A stretch of 64,000 nt of DNA from Phanerochaete sordida (lineage: Eukaryota > Basidiomycota > Agaricomycetes > Polyporales > Phanerochaetaceae), in the NCBI GenBank assembly GCA_019973155.2, contig BPQB01000002.1, positions 558,001-622,000 on the forward strand, given 5' to 3'. Shown here one piece after another: positions 33,337-42,353 of the stretch (position 1 is the stretch's first letter; each line of letters starts with the position of its first letter). Position numbers and translations under genes: made by a program. The notes under the pieces are model-generated. The model had not been told where the DNA came from and did no database searches. It saw nothing but the letters and a program-made list of their open reading frames with translations.

Positions 33337-33526
33337 CTAAGTTCGGATGCCTTCAGTTCTGCTTGTATTTCCCACGTATCTGACGCGATGTGTCAGTCTC
33401 CATGATCTTGATATAATCGAAATTGCCTCTTGACTAAACTGTTGGATTAATTCGCGTGTCGCAACCCTACGCTATGGCTTCTTTTCTTGGTGATTCGGAG
33501 TTCTGTACAGTTTACTAGCGCAAATG

Positions 33527-33534
33527 TATATATA
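33527..33534 (+). promoter_or_regulatory. TATA box of the first F-box-like gene
   Basis: TATATATA, 62 nt before the ATG at 33589. Confidence 0.5.
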
Positions 33535-33588
33535 CCCGCCTCGTCAGATGGCCAAGCTCACAGTAACTCCCGCCGATTTACTCCAACA

Positions 33589-34991
33589 ATGCCTTCTCAG
33601 TCTTTAGCCAGGATTCCCGAGCTTATCATCCTCATCTTAGAATATCTTGCGATAGACCACGCTGGACGGAAAGCCCTTCTCGCTTGTTCTTACGCGTGCA
33701 GGTCGTGGCACGCGATCGTCATCCCCGTCCTCTTCCGGCATACCATCGTTTACAGTCTCGCCGACGTTTCCACGTACATCCATCGGTCTATCCGCCTGCA
33801 ACACGTCACTACCCGTAACGCTCAGCCCCTCGGAACCTTTGTCAAATTTTTGCGCGACAATCCATTCATTGCGTCATCGATCCGTAGCCTTCAACTCAGT
33901 ATCCTCCCATGCTACCTACCTTCCCGGTATCGCTCTCTGGGTCGGTACTATGTCCGCGCCGATACGGTCGTCACGGTTCTCTGTTTGTTGCCTAGGCTTC
34001 AAGATGTCGTGTTCGAGGACGTGGTCCTCTGGGGCAGCCCGCGCACAACGGAACGCCTGGCACGACCGCTAGTGCTACGCGAGGTGAATATTTCGTTCAC
34101 CCATCACGCATACATCGCGAAGTGGAAGCATCTGCTCCACCTCGTGGCTCTATTTACGCATGCAGATACCTTGAAGGTCGACGAATACGGGTTTGGTACC
34201 TCTTTGGTCTATCAAGCAAATCGCACGGACGCTCTTCGAACCATGCCAAGCGTCAAATCACTCATCATCATGCTGGACGGTGCCCTGTCCCCTGGACAAT
34301 TTCTGATAGCAATTCAGGTTCTCCAGTTCCAGCGCGGAGTCCAAGCGTGCACAGTCGACAGACTCGGATATAGGAATATTTCAGACTTCAACGCCTTCTT
34401 AGCAGGTGCCAGTGCGCAGATAGAGACTCTGAGCATTACATTGGATCAATTGGTGGATCCCGTGGGCGGTGAGTCGCTTGCTACTGTTATCTAGTGAACG
34501 AGCTAATGTCTCTCGCCATAGACTTCATTGACGTCGGTGCCAAGTTCAGTCTTTGCCCACGCCTCCGCTCGTTGACAATTCGCTGGACATTGTCAATGTC
34601 CGAGCTGTTTTTGGCGACCCGGGAGAACATTGCCTCTATCTCGTACGTAACCCAGACGGTTTGCAACTTGGTCACTACGCGCTGCCCTCATCTGCAAGCG
34701 GTGGTACTCGAACTTGTCGTCGGTGCTCCGTCTCGAGTCGCGGCCTTGGTGGTTGTCAACTCGTACTTACATAGACTCGACATGGCCTGCGCAAACCTTC
34801 TTCGAACGCGACATGCTCCTTCCGTTGCTATCCATGTCCACACCGATAAGTCATCGGACGCCATGGCGCGCTGCATCGCCAGTTTCTTTCCCTGCACATT
34901 GGAAGCCCCGCGCGGAATGCTGGAGGTCTACGATCTAGCGTCTGGAGATGGCACTTGTTCTGCTCCATGCAGTCCAGACACCGCTCAGTGA
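33589..34991 (+). CDS. F-box-like protein (gene I)
   Basis: Exons 33589-34468 and 34522-34991 join in frame to 449 aa (intron 53 nt). The N-terminal 50 residues have the F-box pattern: IPELIILILEYL, then ALLACSYACRSWHAI and LFRHTIVYSL. The rest shows LRR-like hydrophobic periodicity (for example SIRSLQLSI, SVKSLIIML, RLRSLTIRW) but no clear repeat consensus. Such F-box/LRR-like proteins are strongly expanded in Agaricomycetes. Expected role: substrate receptor of an SCF ubiquitin ligase; the target is unknown. The frame is open upstream of 33589, but the TATA box favours this start. Confidence 0.65.
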
Positions 34992-35239
34992 TTTCTCGCC
35001 TCCCGTCGAAGGTTACTCGTCACTTGACTTACTGCCGTATTCCATGTTCTCTTCGACATCTACCTTCTTTTCCCTGCACACGATTTCCACGATCCACGTT
35101 CACGTACCATTCCCTGACGTTTTCCCCACCACCCGACCAAGTATAAGGACCCGACGCTCCGGTGCTCTTCCTTGCAGTAACGTTGGTCGCTATGACCGTG
35201 TCGGCTCTCCCAGCGCGCGCGACATTCCTTGCCGATTTA
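34992..35239. other. Intergenic stretch with a second TATA-like word
   Basis: No gene is supported. A TATAAGG word at 35142-35148 precedes an ATG at 35162. That frame runs through the minisatellite and starts with a hydrophobic stretch like a signal peptide (MLFLAVTLVAMTVSALPA). It could be a small secreted repeat protein, but the ATG is only 20 nt past the TATA-like word and nothing else supports it. Confidence 0.35.
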
Positions 35240-35367
35240 CCAGCGCCAAGCACGGCGGTGGTGGGTCTCCCGGCGCCAACGACGGTCGCTGCCGATCTCC
35301 CGGCGCCAACGCCAGTCGCTGCCGATCTCCCAGCGCCTACGACGGTCGCTGCTGATCTTCCGGCGCC
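35240..35367 (+). repeat. 30-bp minisatellite, copy set 3
   Basis: CCGGCGCC or CCAGCGCC cores at 35240, 35270, 35300, 35330 and 35360, an exact 30-nt period. The spacer is near ACGACGGTCGCTGCCGATCT. Read on this strand each unit gives LPAP within a decapeptide, as in sets 1 and 2. The set lies 113 nt before the TATA box of gene J. Confidence 0.9.
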
Positions 35368-35479
35368 TGGTCCTCCTCGTCCCGTCTCTCGACGACGGCG
35401 TCCCCTAACTCAACATCTACGACTCTTGCTCACGACCCCGCCTGGCATGGTCCCTCCTCCCGCCCTTTGCAAGCCCCTC

Positions 35480-35487
35480 TATAAATA
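35480..35487 (+). promoter_or_regulatory. TATA box of gene J
   Basis: TATAAATA, 61 nt before the ATG at 35541. Confidence 0.5.
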
Positions 35488-35540
35488 TATGGCCGCCTTC
35501 CATCGTAAGTCTCTGCTCCCACGTCCTGTCCTGCGCTGCA

Positions 35541-36826
35541 ATGACGCCCCTTAGTCTCGATGTCGTCGCCTGCATCTTGTCCTTCCTCGCTGGGGACAAA
35601 TCGACGCTGTTCTTCGCCACCCTAGTCTCACGCGAGTGGCGGCGACTCGCACAAATCATCCTCTTCAGGGAGATCAACATCTGCGTGGTACAAACGGTTG
35701 TCCTCGAACGATTCGTCAACCTTGTCAAAGCTCGACCCGAACTCGGGATCGCTATACGAGACCTCCAGCTCTCGTCCACCCCCGCGCGTCCCTCTACACA
35801 CGGAGCCATCCTCACACCGGTCTCTTCCATCCGCCTTGAGTTCTGCATGCTGTCCCAACTCCTCCTCTCCCTTCCTAAGCTCGAATTCCTCTCCCTCCGC
35901 GGCCTCTGCTGCACATGGTGCTCTCGCACCCGGCTCCATGACCACACGTGCATCCACGATTCATCGCATCCGTCGCTCACTGGTCTCGTCCTCGACTCCT
36001 TGGTGGCCCTAGACGTCCGCGCAGAACCGATGCGCCTTCTCGACGTCATGCCCAACGTCTCCTACCTCTTCGCGGCTGCGCAGACGGCGTCAGGTTGGGA
36101 CCCCACAAACCACCCGTCCGCCCGTCCTCGTCAGCGTCCGCTGGAGTATCTCTCTATCGCATTCCCTGACAAGCCGGACCATCTTCGCGACTTCACGCGA
36201 CGGCTGCCTCGCAACCGCCAGGAGCGCTGCATGCATCTCTTCGGTCTCAACGCGCACTTCCGGTCGCAAGCCGTGCGGATGTTGACGAGGAGCCAGGGCA
36301 CGTTGGAACGCTTGGCTTTGACTTTCAGGTTGGAGACGACTGGTGAGTACACCCATTTCATGCGACATGGATGCGACATTCATGTTGTGTTTTTGCCACA
36401 GTCGGGGACCCGCTGGACTGGGAGCCGTTCCCGTTCCACAAATGCGCGCGCCTTCGCATCATCATGTTGCGGTTCAATCTATCGTTCGCCCAGCAGACGG
36501 AGATGGTCCGACAGACACAAGTGTTGCGTGTACTCATTGCCGCCCTCCCCCCTACGGTCACCGACATCCATCTCGTGCTCCACCTTCGCGATTCCCTGTT
36601 CGTCGACCAGCTCCTCTGCCTGCGCTCGGTGCAATGGCGGACGTTGGACTACCGTCTTCGGGTTGCCCTGCCAGACACCACTCTGTACGTCAAGGTCGTG
36701 CATCGGGCCGTAGGATGCCGTGGGGAGGAGGTGATGAACACGTGGTGGACCCCCGAGCGGGAAGGTACGATTCAATCTTGGATTCCCGAGTCAGTCCTCC
36801 GCGGCCGTGTCAAGTGTATTTCTTAG
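35541..36826 (+). CDS. F-box-like protein (gene J)
   Basis: Exons 35541-36342 and 36402-36826 join in frame to 408 aa (intron 59 nt). The N-terminus is F-box-like: LSLDVVACILSFLAG, then LFFATLVSREWRRLA and ILFREINICV. The body is LRR-like with spaced Leu/Ile clusters and a Cys/His-rich patch (CCTWCSRTRLHDHTC) of unknown meaning. It has the same two-exon plan as gene I, with the intron near two thirds of the length, so the two are probably old duplicates. An ATG at 35489, right after the TATA box, is in another frame and is skipped. Confidence 0.62.
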
Positions 36827-37436
36827 TCGCGTAGCGATGTATAATCGTTCGTCGGTATTAGACCTGGGGTTGTCATGTAATATCAGTCTCTGCCTCGCTT
36901 TCTCGATCTATATGTACATGTACTACCAGTCTCTGCCTCGCTTTCTCGTTCTATATTTACTGCATTTATCTGTCTGTCAACGTGTCCAGCGCATCTATGC
37001 TGTCCACGTTGTTCACGTCACATCCGTGTGACTAGGCTGTCTGTCACCCGTGACTCTTGCCAGTGAGGTCACGCTGTCCATCGCCGTCTGCCTCTGACCT
37101 TGAGTCATTCAAGTACCATTCATCGTTCGAGTCCTGTTCGTAAGTCCTTACACAAATAATGATGCTGTTTATACCCTTGGGCACTATACCTCATCTTCAC
37201 TGCGCGTCGCACTCCTGCACTCTCTATATGGGCACGATGTGATGCCAATGCTCTTCGAAGCTCACCAAAAAAGGTATGCTCCTCTCAGTCCGCATAAAAC
37301 CAGGTCGTCGCTGCTAGATCCTACCAGACGGCATCTTTCTCCTTTCCCCCCACCTACCCGCAGCAAGGTTCGACGCTGTACGCCTTTCATTCATCCTCTA
37401 CCCGTCCTCAGGCACACTCTTACAAGCTCATGCACC
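36827..37436. other. Intergenic stretch with a 22-bp direct repeat
   Basis: No gene. CAGTCTCTGCCTCGCTTTCT occurs at 36884 and again at 36927, extending to 22 identical bases. It marks the right side of the TATA-box gene island before the zinc-finger gene at 37437. Confidence 0.5.
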
Positions 37437-38456
37437 ATGCCTTATCAGAGGCGCTGTCCCCACTGCCGCACATATCTCGATCCTCAGCCTTACGACGGGA
37501 TCAGATACTACAACAGCATCGGTAGACCCTTTGTTGAGGTGCGCCCACGTTTTCCTCTGTTCCAGGCGTGTGCTGACGGCTTTCCAGTGTAAGTGCACTC
37601 CTGAAGGCTTTTGGCGCTGGGCCGGACTTCCTTCCACCGCGTCTTCCCGTTCGGCATCCCCAAGTGACCACTTCGCCCTGTCATTCCTGCATAGGCCAAT
37701 GCCTGCGAAAGCTCGTCAGGTCAAAGCCGGCAAGGCTCGGCGGTACACGTGCGCCCGAGATGGCTGCAAACGCACAGCCAACTCGCGCTGCTACCGCCTC
37801 GACTGCTCCGCCTGCTGCAAGGGTCTTGGAGGGTGTTGTGGGGTGGGGAAGGAGCATTTTGTGAGCGTCACCACCTCTCTCACCCAAGCTGTACCTCGCG
37901 CTATGGACGAGATGCGCTCTCGATCGCCAACGCCCGCCCTCAGTGCAGATGAAGACGCTGTTCCAGTCCCCCCGCCCCCTGCCCCTGTTCCTCTTGCCGC
38001 TCCTCGTCCTGCGTCTTCCAGACAAGAGCAACCCCCCGTCCCCCCTGTTGCTCCTTCAAGACAGGCCAACGCTGGACGGGACGATGAGCAACCCAGGCGT
38101 GCGACCCACATGAACAACGTCTTCACCGCGGTTCGAGCGCAAGAGCAGCAGGATGAGGCTGAGCGGCGTGCTCGTGAGCAAGCTCAGCAGGCGGCACGTG
38201 AGCGTGTAGACCGTGCCATCTATGTTCATGTCTGGAGCCAGGTCAGTGGTGTCCCTCCTCACTCCATATTTGATCTGATTTCACGCGTACTGCACAGGAT
38301 GGGGCAGCACCCTACAAGTCGATTGTCTCAGACGGTTTTGATCCCTACCCGTTCCTGCCTCTCAACGAGACTCCGGCGATGTGCAGGCCGCCCGCGCCGG
38401 TCTGCACGCCCTGGATGACGAGCAGGAAGGTCAGCGTCACCTGCGCACACGCGTGA
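37437..38456 (+). CDS. GRF-like zinc-finger protein, probably 3'-damaged
   Basis: Exons 37437-37538, 37588-38241 and 38298-38456 join in frame to 304 aa. The first 45 residues fit a GRF-type zinc finger: CPHC, then YYNSIGRPFVECKC and FWRW, a module that binds single-stranded DNA in other proteins. A second Cys cluster follows (CARDGCKRTANSRC...CSACCKGLGGCC), then a Pro/Ser-rich linker and a helical Gln/Glu/Arg stretch. This domain set is common in Agaricomycete proteins of unknown function, which usually continue with a conserved C-terminal domain. Here the last exon starts well (DGAAPYKSIVSDGFDPYPFL) but soon stops, at the border of the 178-bp satellite, so the 3' part may have been lost. 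It precedes the TET/JBP-like gene. Confidence 0.6.
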
Positions 38457-38479
38457 GCCCAGACCAGGCGCAGCAGAGC

Positions 38480-39515
38480 GATGCACGCACGAGCGACGCC
38501 TGCACGAGGAGCTGGCGTGGCTCCGCCATCGTCGCGCGTCGTCGCGCCGTCGTCCACGCCAGGAGCCGCCAGGATCCGCGCACGCGGCAGTCGTCGCGCT
38601 GCACGGCGCGGACGTCGACAACGACCGAGCGTGCGCGTCCCGCACCGCTGCGCCGTCGTCCACGCCAGGAAACGCGCGCGTGAGCCCCGACGTCGCGCTG
38701 CAGTCGTCGCGAGTCGTCGCGCTGCACGGCGCGGACGTCGACAACGACCGAGCGTGCGGGTGAGTCCTCGCGCATGACGCAAGAACACGCCCGCCGCTCG
38801 GTCCCTGGCGTGGCTCAGCGGCCGTGGGCATCGCCATCGCCGCGCGTTCTCCCGCCGTTGTCCACGCCAGGAGCCGCGCGCGCGGCCTCAGTCGTCGCGC
38901 TGCACCGCGTGGACAGCGATGACGACCGAGCGTGCGGAAATGCCCTCGCGCACAGCGCAAGAGCACACCCGCCGCTCGGTTCCTGGCGTGGTTTCGTCGC
39001 CCTGGGTGCCGTCGTCGTCACGCCCCGCCGCGCCGTCGTCCACGCCAGGAGCCGCGCGCGGGGCCTCAGTCGTCGCGCTGCACGGCGCGGACGTCGACGA
39101 CGACCGAGCGTGAGGGCGTGACCTCGCGCACAGCGCAAGAGCATAACCGCCGCTCGGTTCCCGGCGTGGATCCGTGGCCGTGGGCATGGCATTTCGACGC
39201 GCGCCGTCGCGTCCACGCCAGGATCCGCGCGCGCGGCCTCGAGTCGTCACGCTGCACGGCGCGGACGTCGACGAAGACCGACTGTGCAGGTGTGCCCTCG
39301 CGCATGCCGCAAGAACACACCCACCGCTCGGTTCCTGGCGCGGTTCCGCGCCCGTGGGTGTGGCCGTCGTCGCGCGCCGTTGCGCCGTTGTCCACGCCAG
39401 GAGTCGCGCGCGCGGCCCGACTCGTCGCGCTGCACCACGCGGACAGCGACGACGACCGAGCTGGGGGCGTGTCTGCGCAAGAACACGCCCCTCGCGCGGT
39501 TCCTCGCCGGGTTCT
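38480..39515. repeat. 178-bp tandem satellite, about 5-6 units
   Basis: The marker word GACGTCGAC or GACAGCGA before GACCGAG recurs at 38611, 38734, 38912, 39090, 39264 and 39442. Spacing is 174-178 nt except for the first shortened unit (123 nt). Each full unit also carries CGCAAGA...CACGCC, CGCTCGGTTCCTGGCG and TCCACGCCAGGAG blocks. GC content is about 70%. Frames stay open through it on both strands but differ from unit to unit, so it is not coding. It starts where the zinc-finger gene degenerates. Confidence 0.85.
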
Positions 39516-39623
39516 GAGGGGTGGGTGGGTCGTATTGCGGCGGCGGCGGCTCATGGGGTAGTTGTCGTGTCGTGCGCCGTTTGCAGGGATGGAGGCTGAC
39601 AGCAGCGAGCACTCACCTTGTTT

Positions 39624-39690
39624 CCTCCAGCCCTCCAGCCCTCCAGCCCTCCAGCCCTCCAGCCCTTCAGCCCTCTAGCCCTCCGGTGTG
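39624..39690. repeat. 9-bp tandem repeat (CTCCAGCCC), about 7 copies
   Basis: A run of near-perfect 9-bp units directly after the 178-bp satellite, decaying at its right end. Simple minisatellite; no gene supported. Confidence 0.85.
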
Positions 39691-39872
39691 GTGTGTTGTA
39701 TGCGGTGTGGGGTTGCATAACATCGCTGCTCATGCTAGGAGCTGCGCGCCGCGCGAACGCCAAACCTTAACGCCAAACCTTAATTGAATCAACTTCAACC
39801 GCAACCACCACGTCGTCCCCAGCGCGTCCTCCTCCCGTCTTCAAGCCCCTCCCTCCCTCGCGCCGACCAGAG

Positions 39873-41984
39873 ATGCCACCTAAGTCAGAGCCGCAAGGCG
39901 ATAAGCCAGTCGTCTTAGAGCCTTTTGGTGAGCGTCTTGCCTTGTTTTTGTTTTGCCATTCTCCTTTCAGAACCTTTCCCCCCGGAAATTATGCCGTCCA
40001 ATATAGGCTGTCCAATACAGCTCTATGCCTGTAAGCCCGCGCATGTGGCCTGCTGCTGGAGCTGTGCTTGGTAGCTATTGTGACGGCACGAACTGTGCGG
40101 CCATCATGTAGCCTGCCAGCTCTATGCCTGTAAGCCCGCGCATGAGGCCTGCTGCTGGAGCTGAGTAAGCTACATGTAGGGCTGCTATCTTTTTGCTGCA
40201 GCTGTAACCTCTGCCCCTAACATGCTGACGCGTCTATTTGCAGCCGAACTCCTGTTTGAGCATCAAGTATGGCAGGTGGATGTTGCGGTTGACGAGGGAA
40301 TAGCGGCCGCACTTGCATGTGAGGAGCTGGCGGACTTGATGAGCCCGTTGACCTCCCTTGCACCCACGCCTCAACTGTCTGCTGCGCCGACCACTCTGTC
40401 CACAGCGGACATCCTTCGCCAGGTAACAGAGTTGCTCCAACAAGATGCGCAGCCTTCACCGCCTTCTCCTTCCCTGCCTCCATCTCACACTCCGTCTACA
40501 CCCCTTGTATCCTCCATTCCATCTGCTTCCACTATCAACGCCGGCCCTTCGCCACCAGCATCACCTCCGTCTAAGAAGGTCAAAATCAGCCGTCGCAAGT
40601 CCGAGCGTGGACGCGCAGGGCACCATGCTCGCAACACGGCGAAGCGAACAGCCAAGCGCGACAAGGCACGCCAGGATCGGGAGGAGAAGAAGAAGGCCGC
40701 TGGTCAGGTCTTCACTCCCGCCATGGAGTATCACGTCCGGCCAAGTCTCTCTCGCAAGTTTCTTTCTGCCCTTGTAGAGCCGATTGACGCGGTCGGAGAG
40801 GGCCTGCCTGCGTGTGAGGGTGCATGGAAAGGTCTGCACGTGCCAGAGAAAAAGCACCTTCCCACGTTGAAGGAAGCCCTGGCACGAGGCCTTCGTCTGC
40901 AGCCCTGGGATGGAAGGTACGCTCTGCTCTGCAGCCCTAGTGGATTCGTCCGTCGCTGACTAGCAAATATGTACAGCAAGACCATCATCTTGGTCGACAA
41001 GGCACGCCGGATTCTGGGCGTGCTCCTCAGCAAACCAGCTGACGGCGCCGGGCGGGTGCCTTTGGAGGAGACCTTGGCAGCGGCAGAGCGTGCCATGGAC
41101 CGGCTCAACGACGAGCTGGAATGGGGCAGCAATGAAGTGCTACCCAAGTTCCCGAAAAGCGAGGGGCTCAACCGCCGAGGCTCGTACAAGGCCATGAGCG
41201 ACGGCCCGTCCTTTGGCGGAGGTCAGAAGGTACGTACCGCCCTTTTCGTTGACCTTCCGCCTTCTCACTCCTGCCAGAAACCTCGAAATCTCACCCACAC
41301 CGAGCGGAACCTTGAAGCCATTGCACGCTTCAACACCGACCCTGCGGTTCAGCGTATGCAGTCCATTGCAAACGGTAAGCTTGAGCAAATCCATGCTATA
41401 TATTCCTGTTGATCATGCGTCTCGTAGGAGGCTTCGCGTTCTACGCGCCGAAATTATACCAGTACTATGTCAACACCCTGGCGAGGCTCTACAAGCATGA
41501 CCCAACTCTGGTGCCGCCGTTCGACGGTGCAATCTGGGCGAACAGAACTGTGTCCACCACGAAGAAATGTACGTCGGTCATGCACCGCGATCATAATAAC
41601 TTAGCGTTTGGATGGTGCGCGATCCAGCCCGTCGGGCAATTCGATCCCAAGGCTGGTGGACATCTCATCTTGGAGGAATTCGGCATTGTTGTCGAGTTCC
41701 CTGTAGGTACCACTATCCTTCTTCCGTCGGCGGTGGTCACGCATGGGAACACGTGCATCCAGGAGCACGAAACCCGCAAGTCACTCGTGTCCTATAGCTC
41801 AGGTGGCCTGTTCCGATGGGTCCAGTACGGCTTTCGCAGCTGGAAAACCTTTGAAAAGGAAGAGCCTGATGAGGCCGCTCTTGAGTGGGCCAAGCGCAAG
41901 GAGGAAAGGCCGCAATTTGCACTTAGTTTATTTTCTACGCTGGATAGCCTTATGGACGACCATGCTCTTGTTTTTGCTCATTAA
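39873..41984 (+). CDS. TET/JBP-like 2-oxoglutarate/Fe(II) dioxygenase
   Basis: Basidiomycete member of the TET/JBP-related oxygenases, predicted to oxidise 5-methylcytosine or thymine in DNA. Exons 39873-39927, 40244-40916, 40977-41229, 41278-41374 and 41428-41984 join in frame to 544 aa. The C-terminal double-stranded beta-helix shows the iron ligands H412 and D414 (MHRDHNN) and H465 (VVTHGN), and the 2-oxoglutarate-binding R476 (HETRKS), followed by GGLFRWVQYGFR, a block typical of fungal members. The middle is basic (KKVKISRRKSERGRAGHH), suiting DNA binding. A 60-nt segment inside intron 1 (39971-40030) has proper splice sites and keeps frame, so a 564-aa form is possible. All catalytic residues are present. 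The gene lies between a GRF zinc-finger gene and a CxC5/CxC6 KDZ-type gene, an association described for KDZ transposons in mushrooms. Confidence 0.88.
40018..40163 (+). repeat. 47-bp direct repeat inside TET/JBP intron 1
   Basis: Two 47-nt copies (40018-40064 and 40117-40163) differ at one base. Both include a GCCTGTAAGC donor-like word, so the duplication copied a possible splice donor. Copy 1 provides the donor of the possible cassette exon 39971-40030. Confidence 0.85.
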
Positions 41985-42353
41985 TTGAATCATTGTCTCT
42001 GTGTTGTGAATGCTTGTGACTGCTCATCAGGACCGTCACCTTCTATGTCCTCTGCAGTCTCCGCGGTTTGCACGCCTTCTTGATTCTGCACACCCTCCAT
42101 ATCCAGCATGCCCTCCATGGCCTCTGGGCTATCCTCTGTGTCCTCTGTGTCCTCTGTGTCCTCGCTGTCCATGGTTTCTGCGCCGTTCATGTTCTCTCTG
42201 TAGAGAGCTGCGACGCACAAGATGTACCGGATAGACATACTGGATAGACAAGCGTAGATAAGCTCAGGCGTACAGCATAGAACAGAATGAATAGAAGGTA
42301 CGGCATAGATGTACTAGATAGGCAGAGGAGACAAGAGGTACAGTACAGACATA
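41985..42353. other. Intergenic stretch with a 9-bp tandem repeat
   Basis: Lies between two convergent genes. TCCTCTGTG units repeat about four times at 42132-42165. On the minus strand they make an open frame rich in Glu and Asp (EDTEDTEDTED), but it lacks splice or start support and is more likely 3' flanking sequence. Confidence 0.5.

Noticed and set aside
11967..35367. CRISPR-like array
   Set aside because: Units are directly adjacent 30-bp tandem repeats with no unique spacers, in a eukaryotic genome with introns.
35162..35554. Secreted LPAP-repeat protein
   Set aside because: A signal-peptide-like start is present, but the ATG is only 20 nt after the TATA-like word and the frame is made open by the minisatellite. 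Kept only as a possibility.
11967..36826. Integrated large DNA virus
   Set aside because: R2 reductase and compact promoters suggested it, but no capsid protein, family B polymerase, packaging ATPase or viral transcription gene was recognised, and most genes have spliceosomal introns.
41990..42238. Small acidic minus-strand protein
   Set aside because: Created by a 9-bp tandem repeat in the 3' flank of the TET/JBP-like gene; no promoter or homology seen.
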